Below, piece after piece: positions 26,660-38,099 of a stretch of DNA of 64,000 nt. Origin of the DNA: Dermanyssus gallinae (lineage: Eukaryota; Arthropoda; Arachnida; Mesostigmata; Dermanyssidae); the NCBI GenBank assembly GCA_003439945.1, contig QVRM01002189.1, forward strand, positions 223,501 to 287,500, read 5' to 3'. Positions within the stretch are counted from its first letter, which is position 1. Each line of letters starts with the position of its first letter. Both the position numbers and the translations under genes were made by a program. The notes under the pieces were generated by a model. The model made no database searches and was not told where the DNA came from. It worked only from the letters and a program-made list of their open reading frames with translations.

Positions 26660-27000
26660 CCAAAATCCCTGCCCTTTCTCCTCCTTGTTAGCAGGGCAGC
26701 ATCTGAATTTTTCTAGGGCTAGCCTTAGGTGATATCTACTATTCCACTTCGTCACAATGTCTAAGGCTAAGTTGGGCTTGCCTTCTAGTTCCATCTCTAT
26801 CTCTCTCTTGGCCGTGTTGACCATTACTGGGTCAGCCGCGTAGGCTATAGTTCTTACATCCTCCAGCAACTCCTCCCCTAACATGTCGCTGTAAACCAGG
26901 TTGCGCAAGAGTATCCAAGTAGGATTCCACTTTAGTGTCCATAGAGTCAGTCTTCTCCTCGCGTGTTTAGTTCGTTCTTGTTTTTCTAGTTTAGAGCATA
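26660..27000 (-). pseudogene. R1/Jockey-like LINE reverse transcriptase fragment
   Basis: On the minus strand, a frame reads an RT core: NLVYSDMLGEELLEDVRTIA, then YAADPVMV where YADD is expected (second Asp kept, first changed to Ala), then LALDIVTKWNSRYHLRLALEKF, which matches the 'W....GL.L...KTE' block. The spacing is that of R1/Jockey-type elements. The active-site change and missing flanks show it is dead. A (TA)n tract adjoins it at 27069-27102. Confidence 0.7.
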
Positions 27001-27066
27001 AATTAATTCTAGAAAAACAGCACGCCAGGGGTGTCTTAAGCGTCGTCATCAGCCCTCTAAAAAACG

Positions 27067-27068
<2 letters not shown>

Positions 27069-27102
<34 letters not shown>
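27069..27102. repeat. (TA)n microsatellite
   Basis: 34 bp of AT alternation. Confidence 0.95.
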
Positions 27103-27106
<4 letters not shown>

Positions 27107-28177
27107 CAAGCTATCAACAAACGTCAGCAGTATAACAAAATGGTGCAGTGTGGCAGTCCTAAATCATACGTCACAAACATGCGATACGATGAATATAAAT
27201 ATGGCAAGCAAAGGATTGGCAATGAGGCTGGCTGACAGATGAGTCTAAAATAACGCCTCGATTTACGTCCGGAAACTTTGTAGCAGGAAAGCTCCACGTA
27301 TGGTTGAGCACCTGCTCGGTGCGTTAGCCCCTACGAAAAATGACTGCAGTGTCAAAGCCTTGTGGCTCTCGTATCAGCTCAGCCTAGAACGAGTCTACTG
27401 AAATAAGAACTGAGCGAGCTCTTCTCTCGAGAACTCGCAGTAGCTTGCGCAGGATGTGAATAAAGCTCACAGCGGGGAACGGCATGCAGTAACATATAGC
27501 ACCACTCGTCTGGATGACTCAGAACCTTTAAGTCGAAATTCTAAGCATATGTATGTATATATATGCTCAGCTCTCCTTCATCCATACGAACGCTAATGCC
27601 ATCATTAGCGTTCAAACTTTATGCTGAGGACATCTAAAACACAAGTTGAACGGTTTGTTGTATTGTCAGCTAAACTGACTGGTCTAACAAGTGCCGCCAC
27701 TCCCATTAATGAACTGTTTAATAGTAAAAAAAACGTATATGGTCTTAGTTCTATTGAGCCGTATCGCGTAGACTAGATCGCATAGGCTGTGCTGGCGGCA
27801 ACTCTGCATAGATTCAATTGGAACTCAAATGAGCAAACAGATCTGTCTGCTTGTGCTAATGTTTCCTACGAGACGTATATGGTGTAGCCAGTAAGGCCAT
27901 TAAGAACACGACGTAGAAGAAAGTCGCGCATTGCCAAAGAGAGCGGGCCTTCGGCCCTAACTATGACGTTTCCCATGCCAACGCAGTGTATTTATACAGC
28001 ACACTATGCAATCAACGCCGAGCAATGATGCTATTCCAAGGCAAAGTCACTCTAATGACATTCTATTAGTGCAGCCAATTAGTTTTTTTTAACTTGTTCA
28101 AATCTAACTTGTAACCTGCAGGTACTCGCCCAGCTGTAAAATTTGTATCTCTGTGTAATCATGGATGCTTATATCAT

Positions 28178-28179
<2 letters not shown>

Positions 28180-28251
<72 letters not shown>
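28180..28251. repeat. (TA)n microsatellite, about 72 bp
   Basis: TA alternation. Confidence 0.95.
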
Positions 28252-28254
<3 letters not shown>

Positions 28255-28375
28255 AATCATGTCTAATTATAAAAATGTTTTTTTTCTTAAATTACTAATC
28301 ATAAAAATAATTCCTAATATTTAGTAATATGTGTCCCACATACATACCATATTATAAGAAAAATAAATATAGAGT

Positions 28376-28377
<2 letters not shown>

Positions 28378-28409
<32 letters not shown>
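28378..28409. repeat. (TA)n microsatellite
   Basis: About 32 bp of AT alternation. Confidence 0.95.
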
Positions 28410-28412
<3 letters not shown>

Positions 28413-29499
28413 ACTGCCGGCGATATCGGTGCCGGAAGCTAGACGTTATAACGTTATATCACTGTTTGCTTGGGTTAGTTATCAAGCTAAGACTGTGTAC
28501 GTACATCAAAATGAATCGTGATGTTTCCACCTGCGTTGACTACACTTAAGCCGCCTGTCAACAGACTGATGAGCAGATGAGTCGACCTTGTTACAGCCTC
28601 GGCCTGTCATCGTCGTCAACATCAGGCTAAGCCCTGATTGAATCAGAGCGAGTGCCCTCAATATCCGTATCCTTCTTACCCTTAACGAACCTGGCTAGCT
28701 ACGTACGATACGCTCCTATACTTCAACAACGTCTGGTCTGATTGCTGCTACTCCATGACGACGATACCAGACGAGCCCGTACTCTAGTATGATTACGTCT
28801 ACCATACTCCTACATGTGTTGCTGTCACCCCACACATTCAGCGTTTTTCTCATTACCACTCACCGAAGCCGGTGACCTATGGCGGGCGAGCGCCGTGGCG
28901 TACAGAGATGGACATTAACGGAATCCTGTGATTTCTTATCGCAAAGACACGATTTGACGCCAAACGCAAAAGCTTAAAAATGCAAAAACGATGACCGTCA
29001 GATCTATGCTTGGACTTACTTTTATCGTTGCGCTCATTTTATATCATTCTCGTTTGCTGTGTCACACAATTTAGCAAGCCCGTAAGTATAAGGCATATTT
29101 TGTTATAAAAATAATATCAGTTATTTAAACTAGTGAAGGTTAGAACGGTATAATTTTTCTTCTTCTATGATCGCCTGAATGACCCGGCGACCACGGTGCG
29201 ATGAAAAGCCTGAGACTCCCATATCATGAGCTGTGGAAATGATGATCCGACACGACAAACAATAGACAGATGGTAAGATTTTTATCAAGACAAGATCTGT
29301 CCTGGCCTAGATAACAGTATTCTTAATTATTCTTAATCGCAAGAGATAAAAGTATTCTCATTATTCTTAATAGTAATTGTTATCGGCAACAGCGTGAATA
29401 GTCGCTTAATTAGGGCCTAGTACGTGCGAAAATAGGGTGCGTACAAGTATATTCATAATTTTAACTTTATTCGTAAATTATTATATTTGGTTATATATA

Positions 29500-30782
29500 C
29501 AGGTAGTTCAATAAGTTCTTAGAATGAGCCTTTTAGAATTCGAATTTTGGCACGCTTTCACCGCTAATAGGCAACTTTTCGACTGCTAGCACTCAATATA
29601 TTATGGTGATTGGCCGTTGCGGTTTCGTTTGATAGCTTTTCCCGTGCAACGTATCGGCGTGATTTTTAAAAATTGAGAAAAAAGAGTTTCGAGTGGTTAT
29701 CAAGCATTTTTATTTCAAAGGTTGGAATGCGACCCAAGTAAAAATTGAGTTAGACGAGACGTACAGTGACTCTGCGCCATGTTTTGCCACTGTTTCCAAC
29801 TGGATTAATGTGTTAAAAAGAGGTCGCAGGAGCACCGAGGATGAACTACGTCCAGGAGGCCAAAAAACGGCACCTGATGAGGAAAACGTAGAGAAAGTGC
29901 GAAAAATTCTTGGCACAGATAAGCGAATGAACATTAAGGAAATAGCGGAGGCATTAGGGATTAGTTTAGGCAGTGTGCATTTTATCCTACACAAAAACTT
30001 GAAGATGAATGAGCTTAGAGCAAAATGGCTGCCGCATTTGCTCAACCAAGGCCAAAAAGACGCGCCTGTTTTGGCTTTACAGCGAAATTTGGCCAAGATG
30101 TCGAACAATCTGTCGGATTTTTGGTGCAGATTCATGACCGTCGATGAAAGCCGGGTTCATCACTACACTCCCGAGACCCAAGAAGCATCTTGCCAATGGT
30201 GTGCACCTGATGAAGGACCTCCGAAGAGGGTGCGGACCACGGCATTGACCGGAAAGGTGATGGCTACAGTTTTTTAAGACCAACGTAGAATAATGCTGGT
30301 CGAATACCTTGAGAGCTGTAAAACGATCACAGGAGAATATTATGCAAGACTGTTGGACTGCCGTTAGCAAGAACTCATCGTGAAACGGCCCGCTTTGCAG
30401 AAGAAGGTTGTCCCGTTTCACCAGGGCAATGCTCCTGCACACAAGTCCCGGCAAGTCATCGGCAAAACTGGCCCAACTGAGGTTCGAACTTATTGAACAA
30501 CCCTCCTATTCTCCAGACCTGGCCCCCTCTGATTATTTCCTCTTCGGACATTTGAAGAATAGTCTCGGTGGAAAGCGTTTTTCCAGCAATGAAGAGGTTA
30601 AGGCTGCTGTCAATGCCTATTTTCAGTCTAACGACGCGGAATTCTACTCAAGAGGTATGAAAGCTCTGAAATCTCGGTGGGAGAAGTGGATTGAGCTTCT
30701 CGGGGAGTATATCGAATATGAAAAATTTAAAAACATGATTTGGAAAATTCTCGGTTTTCATTCTAAGAACTTATTGAACTAC

Positions 30783-30785
<3 letters not shown>
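29500..30785 (+). mobile_element. mariner family 1, copy A (dead)
   Basis: 1286-bp element. Termini are CAGGTAGTTCAATAAGTTCT at the left and its near-exact complement ending AACTACCTG at the right, with TA on both sides, as for the mariner TA target. The right end runs straight into a (TA)n tract (30786-30817). The length and the presence of one transposase reading frame are typical of mariner. A sibling copy lies inverted at 34097-35385. Confidence 0.92.
29670..30725 (+). pseudogene. mariner transposase remnant, copy A
   Basis: Encodes a mariner-type DD34D transposase in pieces. The N-terminal helix-turn-helix half is open: FRVVIKHFYFKGWNATQVK, and later IKEIAEALGISLGSVHFIL. The first catalytic Asp survives in TVDESRVHHY. 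Beyond it there are in-frame stops near 30277 and 30364. The second catalytic motif reads HQGNAPAH, so Asp is changed to Gly. A frameshift near 30455 follows. The third motif, YSPDLAPSDYF, is preserved in another frame. The expected start appears as TTG before EKKEF, as in copy B. Non-functional. Confidence 0.9.

Positions 30786-30817
<32 letters not shown>
30786..30817. repeat. (TA)n microsatellite abutting mariner
   Basis: TA alternation that begins at the transposon's right terminus. Confidence 0.95.
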
Positions 30818-30818
<1 letters not shown>

Positions 30819-32280
30819 CTGGAAGCAATACATTTGTATATGGTTACAGTTAGCAGCGCTGTGACTGCAAATAGTGGTGTTCAGACCTTTCAGACTATAG
30901 TACAACAGGGACTATCGCTCTTTCTGACGTTGCTGGCGTTCGCGTTGCAACTGTGACTTGTTCTTGTTGGATTGATGTTGGCCACATGACCATGATGACT
31001 GAAGAATGAGATAGTGCTGTCGTCGTGGTGCACGCGTCAGCACAATCTCATCCTTCAGTCATCATGGCGCGCAATATCGCGGCATGATGATCAATGTTGC
31101 GACCTTGATTATCACACGACCTTGACATCGATGACCAAGAACAAACATGGCCGGTCACGACCATCAACAGAGCGCAATGCTACCGCTGTTCTACAACACA
31201 GTTGTGGAGCGTCGGACCCAGTGAATGGCGCTCGCTTCAGGGGCAGATTGTCGCCCTCCCGGCAAACGCCCTGCGTGAAAGCCGGGCGGTGTTTTCTCGA
31301 TTTCGATTCAAGCAGACAACGATTTCAGCAGATATGAGGCCACGACTGAAGACGACTTGCGAGCAAACCGAGCTACGAGGAGCACACAATAGAGACTCGT
31401 TTCAAACAGAAAAGAAACTTGTCACTCACCGCCCACGGAGAATGAATATTGCAGATCTAAACGAACAACGGATCGTCGGAGTAAGCTTTTGAGAAGCACG
31501 TCTTTCTCCCACATAGAGATCGAGCAACGAGAGAAACACGACATAGAAAGCCGCGTGGCTTTGTGAAGATCGGAGCTTACGAAAACAGTTAATAGTTTTT
31601 GTTCATCGTGCATTTCAATGTCGTGGTAACATTGACGTCGATGGTGAAATGAATGTGTCTGCAAACGGTGCTTCAAAATGTAGCGGAGCAAGCGACTCCC
31701 TCAAGAAACTTGAGGCCCGGGCAATGCCAGGGTTGCCGAAAAGATTTGACAACTAATGTCAGGGGACCTACGAAGGGGGACGAAGACAAATTTTTCTCGC
31801 AAGGTCTAGAGAAATGCCTCACAGTTTGCACTACGGCTCGAAGGAAGAACACAGTACTTGAACAGCGGGAACCACATATTGGAAACCCTCGGTCTATTGA
31901 GTACAACAGGTGGCAACAGAAAGCAGTCAGTTGACAAAAGCGGATGCGCTTCATATACATGATTGATGTATTAAATATCCCACTCGCCTATATCTTAATA
32001 AGTCAAAACGTTACTGGCATGACGCAGCCTGTTGATGGAACCAACAGGTTCGATCTTTCTTTTTGACATCCTGTATAAGGAGCCAACTCTCGGTGACCCC
32101 CAAACGCGTGTAGAGTACGTAAACAACATTTTGCCTGGCGCATGGCCAAGGGAATACATCGTAATGGTCCACTATCACAACTGCATGTTTCTTATAAAGT
32201 ATGTCACCACAGCTGTTAAGTTACCCTTTATTAAGCCTCCCCCTTTAGTTGTAATAAAAGTGTGTTTTGTTCAACTAAGC
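30818..32280. other. no gene seen, one hairpin
   Basis: Apart from the stem-loop at 30990-31067, nothing is recognisable in six frames. Confidence 0.5.
30990..31067. other. 78-nt imperfect hairpin
   Basis: The 30-nt arms beginning CCATGATGACTGAAG and ending CTTCAGTCATCATGG pair with two mismatches around an 18-nt loop. Size and near-perfect stem resemble a microRNA precursor or a short transposon relic. No Drosha-type features can be judged by eye. Confidence 0.55.
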
Positions 32281-32282
32281 TT

Positions 32283-32500
32283 TCGTTGTTAACACAGATA
32301 TTGCGATGTCGTTCCAAATAGACGATGCCACTTCCCATATATCACATGAAACAATCGCATTATTGCACGAGGTATTCCCTGGTCGTGTAATACCTCGTGC
32401 GAACGACCAGAATTGCCTACCAAGATCGTGCTATTTAACGCGTGTGGACTTTCTTTTTCTCAACGAACGCAGGATCTCAACTATGGCGATGGTCAGGCAA
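32283..32500 (+). pseudogene. Tc1-like transposase C-terminal scrap
   Basis: The frame reads MSFQIDDATSHISHETIALL, then HEVFPGRVIPRANDQNCLPR and SCYLTRVDFLFL. This matches the 'FQQDGA..H......L...FPGRVISR.GD..WPPRSCDLTPLDFFLW' region of Tc1/mariner-superfamily (DDE_3-type) transposases. The second catalytic Asp is kept in IDDA, while the last catalytic Asp is in RVDF. Only this C-terminal segment is seen. A second scrap of the same family lies at 43800-43960. Confidence 0.7.
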
Positions 32501-33326
32501 TTGGCAGGATCGAGTAAAAAAAGGATAACTGGCGACAATGACGCCAGGTGCCGTAGAATTCATTCACGTGTATGTATACACGTAAGACGCGATATTGCTT
32601 AACGCTCGTACACATATGTTTGCGTTACTGTACTGCGGCACAATAAGGGAGCATATGTTTTGGCTTTGATCAAAAGAACCCAAGAAATTAGATAGAAGCA
32701 TATTCTGACGAACCGTCGAAATCTTCTGACATCTGCAACGAGCTCACTCCCAACGTAACAGTTAAGCTGCGAGGAGGAACAGACTGATCTAGCTGTTAAC
32801 GGCCAAACTGTGTGAGTCTATAGCTGACGAACTACGCGTCGCCGTAGTAATGGATAGTGCATGGTGGAGACAGACAATAGCCCTAAACACGCCCTGCGAT
32901 AACTTTGGCAACAGCCGGTCTTTCGTTGATGCTGATGCGGCCGCCGCTTAGAACACGCTGCGTGCTTAAAAATTGGCCTCACTTTGGACGTCTTTGTCAA
33001 GGAACTCTGCGTAGTAACTCTGCGCTCTCGCTAGCAAACTCATGACTGCTGTTGCCGCTGCTGCTGCTGCTGCTGCTATCGTCGGCCAGTTCAGAACTAA
33101 ACGCGTAAGAAATGGTGATGATCATGATTTCAGTCAGGCTAGCTTGAATAGCATGAGCAACAACATTAACACCATCAGCTGCACCATAAGCACCACACGC
33201 GACTTAGCGACCCTGGCGGCGACGGCCGCGCGTCGGCAGAGACGAGGTCGGATTCCGGAAATAGTGACATTAAGAGGATCCGGAGAGGTAGCGACATCTG
33301 TCCTGCCTCTGAAGGGGTGAATGGCA

Positions 33327-33342
33327 CCCCCCCCCCCCCCCC
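33327..33342. repeat. poly-C tract (16 C)
   Basis: Uninterrupted C run. Confidence 0.9.
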
Positions 33343-33754
33343 GCGTGCGCGTCTTCCTCCCGCTATCCTGTCGCGAGGCCGTTAGTGGTGTGTGACCGCC
33401 GCTAGTAGAGTGTGGGTGTGGGCGCACGGGAGGAAGGGGTTGAACTGCCGGGGTAACACTGCCGGGGGTGCACCCGTGGGTGGCGACAGGCGTACCCAAA
33501 GGACGGCGGTCGTAGTCGGCTGGAAGCTGTGCAAGCAAGGAACGAACTAACGAGAAGACGACGGATGAACCATGCAAGCAGGAGAGGGGGGGGGGTAGAC
33601 AGAATAAGGTGTACAAGAGCAAAGGTACTAGGGACAAGGGGCTTAGAAAGCATAGAGCAGGGGGAGTGTTATGTCGACGTTGTGCATGAGGCTGTAAGGT
33701 CGGCTAGAATATGGGTGGCGGCTCAGAGAGTTAGATATGTGCTAAAAAGTGGAC

Positions 33755-33755
<1 letters not shown>

Positions 33756-33800
<45 letters not shown>

Positions 33801-33802
33801 AT
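33756..33802. repeat. (TA)n followed by (GT)n
   Basis: About 35 bp of TA, then GTGTGTGTGT. Confidence 0.95.
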
Positions 33803-34096
33803 GTACGAGTTAATAGGTAGATCGCTGTTGCTACGATGATGATGATGATGATAGCGACGACACAGCGAACCCATCAACGAAGCCGACTGCCCCTGATGCG
33901 GCGGCCTCAGGATCTGGCTTGGTTGCTTAGTCGGCACGACGAACATTAGTAACTACTACAGGTCAGTGCCAATGGTGGAATTGCAGAAATTGTATGGTGG
34001 GCAGGATCAGCCAACCAGTAACGGACGACATACATTTGCACACAAGCGCACGCTAGTACCTACGCACACCCATATATGTGCACATTCATATATATA

Positions 34097-35382
34097 CAGG
34101 TAGTTCCACAAGTTTTTAAAATGAAAACCAAGAATTTTTCAAATCTTGTTTTTAATTTTTTCTTATTTGATATACTCCTCGAGAAGCTCAATACACTTTT
34201 TCCACCGAGATTTCAGAGCATTTATACCTCTTGAGTAAAATTCTGCGTCTTTAGACTGAAAATAGGCATTGACAGCAGTTGTAACCTCTTCATTGCTGGA
34301 AAAACGCTTTCCACCAAGACGATTCTTCAAATGTCGGAAGAGGAAATAATCAGAGGGGGGCAGGTCTGGAGAATAGGAAGGTTGTTCAATAAGTTCGAAC
34401 CTCAGTTGGGCCAGTTTTGCCGTTGCTTGCCGCGACTTGTGTGCGGGAGCATTGTCCTGGTGAAACAGGACAACCTTCTTCTGCAAAGCGGGCCGTTTCA
34501 CGATGAGTTCTTGCTTCAGGCAGTCCAACAGTCTTGCATAATATTCTCCCGTGATCGTTTTACCGCTCTCAAGGTAGTCGACCAGAATTATTCCACGTTG
34601 GTCCCAAAAAACCGTAGCCATCATCTTTCCGGCCGATGCCGTTGTCCGCACCCTCTTCGGAGGTCCTTCACCAGGTGCACACGATTGGCGAGATGCTTGT
34701 TGGGTCTCGGAAGTGTAGTGATGGACCCAGCTTTCATCGACGGTCACGAATCTGCGTCAAAAATCCGACGGATTTTTCGACATCTTGGCCAAATTTCGCT
34801 GTGAAGCGGAAACACGCGCGTCTGTTTGGCCTTGGTTGAGCAAATGCGGCACTCATTTTGCTCTGAGTTTTTTCATCTTCAAGTTCTCGTGCAGGATGAA
34901 ATGCACACTACCCAAACTGATCCCCAAGGCCTCCGATATCTCCTTAATGTTCACTCGCTTATCTGCGGCAACGATTTTCCGCACTTTTTCCACGTTTTCC
35001 TCATCAGTTGCCGTTTTTGGGCGTCCTGAACGTAGTTCATCCTTGGTGCTCCTCTGACCTCTTTTTAACTCATTAATCCAGTTGGAAACAGTGGCAAAAT
35101 ATGGTGCAGAGTCACCGTACACCTCGTCTAACCCAGTTTTCACTTGGGTCGCATTCCAACTTTTGAAATAAAAACGCTTGATAACCACTCGAAACTCTTT
35201 TTTCTCAATTTTTCAAAATCACGCCGATACGTTGCACGGGAAAAGCGATCAAACGAAATCGCAACGGCCAATCACCATAATATTTTGACTGCTAGCATTC
35301 GAAAAGTTGCCGTTTCCAATAGCGGTGAAATCGCGAAAAAATCGAATTCTGAAAAGCTCATTTTAATAACTTGTAGAACTAC

Positions 35383-35385
<3 letters not shown>
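34097..35385 (-). mobile_element. mariner family 1, copy B
   Basis: 1289-bp element in opposite orientation to copy A (29500-30785). Termini are CAGGTAGTTCCACAAGTTTT on the left and a complementary end finishing AACTACCTG on the right. TA dinucleotides flank both, with a (TA)n tract (35386-35431) starting exactly at the right terminus. It is better preserved than copy A. Confidence 0.92.
34163..35200 (-). pseudogene. mariner DD34D transposase, copy B (two stops)
   Basis: Read on the minus strand, the frame is open from the helix-turn-helix region (VIKRFYFKSWNATQVK) to the natural C-terminus (LLEEYIK, stop). It has only two in-frame TGA stops, both where copy A keeps TGG Trp: one just after KKLRAK (near 34852) and one before the first catalytic motif (near 34757). 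The triad is complete: TVDESW, HQDNAPAH and YSPDLPPSDYF, with 34 residues between the last two Asp, which defines mariner. The expected initiator is TTG, as in copy A. Inactive as it stands. Confidence 0.9.

Positions 35386-35431
<46 letters not shown>
35386..35431. repeat. (TA)n microsatellite abutting mariner
   Basis: 46 bp of TA alternation beginning at the transposon's terminus. Confidence 0.95.
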
Positions 35432-35433
<2 letters not shown>

Positions 35434-35985
35434 ACCTTTACAGCTATGCGCATGAACCACAGGATCCTTGTCGCTGTCATCGTCGTCGTCGTCATCATCA
35501 TTAGAATGCAAGGTCTAACGAGACGCCGGGTACAGCGTTTCTGCTTCTGCTGCAGTGAGCGACTGTTGGCAAAACGAACGAAGATGAGGGATCGAGAGAG
35601 AGAGAGAGAAAGCACGCTCGATTCGTAGTTAACCTAGCTCTGCCATCGTCGCGAGACATCGCTCCGGTCGTTCTCAAAACGCCCAATAACCTTCAATTTT
35701 CCGACATCATTGGAACGTCGAAAATAGGAGTCGTCCTAAACCGAGAATTAGCCTCCAGTTGTCAAGCTGCACACGTATATATATATATATATAGATAGAT
35801 AGGTATGTAGACGCAGAACTTTTTGCCCTTTTTGCCTGAAACGAACACACGCATTTGCTAGACTATGCGGGTGTATCCTATCATCAATATAATCTCTGCT
35901 TTTTTTCAATGACATATTGCCAAGGAATTTTACAAATAACGGGATTTAGATCTTAGTTTTCTTTCAAAATAACTCCCTATAGCAA
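35432..35985. other. no gene seen
   Basis: Contains a short GA run (about 35594-35608) and TA/GATA repeats (35777-35801). Confidence 0.5.
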
Positions 35986-35989
35986 AAAT

Positions 35990-36694
35990 ATGCCTGTGCC
36001 ACTTTCCGTCTCACTCTTCGAAGTATTTTTAAACGACTTTTTTGAAATCGAGTTGAGTTGCTCCTGCGATTTTTTCTCCTTCTTAGTCCCAAAACGTTGT
36101 CTCTTCATTTTTTGTTTTATCTTTGGGAATCAAAGGAGGTCACATGGTGCCAGGTCCGGCGAATACGGAGGTTGCGTAAACATAGAAATCATTATTTAAG
36201 CAAATAGTTCAAAATCAGTAGCGACGTGTCACCGGTACGTTGTCGTGATGAGGAATCCAAAATATGCTTGCCCTGTGTTCAAGTCACTTGTGCCGGACGT
36301 GCTTGCGTAATCTTCTTAAAACTTCACGGTAACACTCATTATTGACCGTACAACAAGGTAACAAAAAGTAGTGGAAGTTAAGTCCCTTATCGTTAAATAA
36401 AATTGAAGGACTTTGTTGTATCTGCTCTGTCTGAATTTCCTCGATCGACTCGCTTCTCGGAAGCATCATTAGGGTTTTGGTATCGATGTCGTAACCATGT
36501 CGACTTCTGTAATCATTCTCTAAAGCAACACAGAGTGTTTCTGCTACCACCTGAAAGTTAAATTCTAACATTTCCCTGCGGGCATTCATTTGCTGGAAAT
36601 TGAACTTTTTTGACATTGCCACAATTTTTTGATGCATAAAATATCGACGTCCAAATCGAAGCACCAAATAGCAGTGGTGGTATTCTATGCACAT
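35990..36694 (-). pseudogene. degraded mariner transposase (second lineage)
   Basis: On the minus strand the long frame 36694-36284 contains YDIDTKTLMML, then FNDKGLNFHYFLLP and VNNECYREVLRRLRKHVRHK. These align by eye with YDVETKAQSSQWK, FFDCRGVVHHEFLP and VNKEYYLQVMRNLREAIRQK of the mariners at 49.6-52.3 kb. Downstream in other frames come IPHHDNVP (second catalytic block), then FAGPGTM and PKIKQKMKRQRFG, matching the C-terminal segment. The order is right, but there are many shifts and stops and no visible termini. This is an old copy related to, but distinct from, the 49-52 kb pair. Confidence 0.65.
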
Positions 36695-36696
36695 AA

Positions 36697-37269
36697 TGCG
36701 CCTGCGGAGACGTCGTCCAGCCAGATGGACGCCACGGGCTGTCCTGTATTGTCAGCGCAGGTAGGCGAGCAAGACACCAAGCCTTGAACGAAACCTTTAG
36801 CAGAGCTATACGATCCAGTGGTCTACCGTGCGTCCTGGAGCCCGTCGGACTAGACGGAGAGGGCGGGAAGAGACCTGACCGTCTGACCTTAACTCCGTTC
36901 GAGCGCGGATGCATGCTAGTTTAGGACGCGATAGTTACTGACTCATTACGCCCTTCAATGGTCAGTGCTGGCGCGGCTCAGGCTGGCCATGCATCGGCTC
37001 TCGCCGAGGCAGGCAAGGTTAGAAAGTACCAAAACATCGGTTACCCGTACGAGTTTCACCCACTTGCCTTCGAGACCCTCGGCGGGCCGGGTCCGTCTAC
37101 TCGCAGTTTGCTACAGAAGATCGGCAAGCGGCTAATTCTAGCCAGCGAAGATAAGCGAGCAAGTGCTTTCCTCAGACAGCGTCTGTCGCTGGATGTACAA
37201 CGGGGCAATGCGGCCTCGGTTCGAGGAACCCTCCAGAAATGGCTGGTTCCTACACTGGACTCCCCGTAA
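36697..37269 (+). pseudogene. RT-element C-terminal nuclease-like domain, one stop
   Basis: A 191-codon frame is open except for one TAG at 36922-36924, where Trp is expected. It reads CACGDVVQPDGRHGLSC, SAGRRARHQALNETFSRAI, LEPVGLDGEGGKRPDRLTL, then V-stop-DAIVTDS, and later EFHPLAFETLGGPGPS and FLRQRLSLDVQRGNAAS. I recognise this order (HGLSC, RH..LN, LEP.GL, KRPD, VWD, VETLG, QRGNAAS) from the C-terminus of proteins in invertebrate reverse-transcriptase mobile elements. The RPD...WD pattern looks like a PD-(D/E)XK nuclease, an inference from motif shape. The RT itself is absent. A shorter relic is at about 44690-44880 (minus). Confidence 0.6.
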
Positions 37270-37600
37270 TGGTGCACACGTTCGCAGGGACCCAAATGTC
37301 ATGGTCCGACCGTGAATGATTGATAACATTGAATACATTTTGGGTTTTATTGTTTTATATGCACGTAATATTGTAGTTCCACGGTTCTTTTTACAGGGAA
37401 GCAGGTAATGTCCGACGACTGGTATCTTATTTCAGTTTCTTGCATTTTTAGCCACCTTTTGCGAGAAGTATGAGTTGTGCACCTGCTGGTTCAGCCTGCA
37501 GAGGTGTGCCAAGTACCATGCAGGGAATAAATTGTTGCACTACTTCTCTCGCCGGAAGTGTAAAAACGCAGATTTAAATTGAGTTGATAGCTAAACACGT

Positions 37601-37647
<47 letters not shown>

Positions 37648-38020
37648 AGTCCGCTGGTATTTATATTATTATTTATTTGTACACCAAGGATTTAGTAACA
37701 GACTCAAGCCAATCAAAGCAGATATCATTCGCTGATACACAATTTTGTTTATATGAGGAAAAGATAACTTTATTAAGCGCTGTTCGTTCACGATTACGGC
37801 TACGGTCCGTAGGGTAGTGTACATTTTTCTTGTAGACACACACACACTTATATGCCGCCTTATGGTGGAACATTCCGCTCAACTGTTGAACCTCTGTATA
37901 TATTATATATCAATGACTATATTACAAAAATAAAGAATTAGACGTGTCGATGGGGCTCAAAATAATACCCGTATAGGTCTAATCCGCAATAAACATGGGA
38001 CTTGATTTGTTCAAACTATA
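37270..38020. other. no gene seen
   Basis: Contains (TA)n at 37604-37643. The small frames resemble nothing. Confidence 0.5.
37604..37643. repeat. (TA)n microsatellite
   Basis: 40 bp of TA alternation. Confidence 0.95.
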
Positions 38021-38099
38021 CGAATTCTTCTTCAAGCTGTTGTTCACTAGGACCAATAATTTCAAACAAAGACAGAGCATGAACTTGAACTAGAGACAA

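Larger units (their letters stand above)
27103..29490. other. no gene seen; TA repeats
   Basis: Contains (TA)n at 28180-28251 and 28378-28409, and a perfect 11-bp inverted repeat with a 4-nt loop at about 27588-27613 (GAACGCTAATG). No coding motif. Confidence 0.5.
32501..34090. other. no gene seen; simple repeats
   Basis: Contains a GCT run (about 33055-33075), a C16 run (33327-33342), G-rich patches, and (TA)n plus (GT)n at 33756-33802. No coding motif. Confidence 0.5.
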
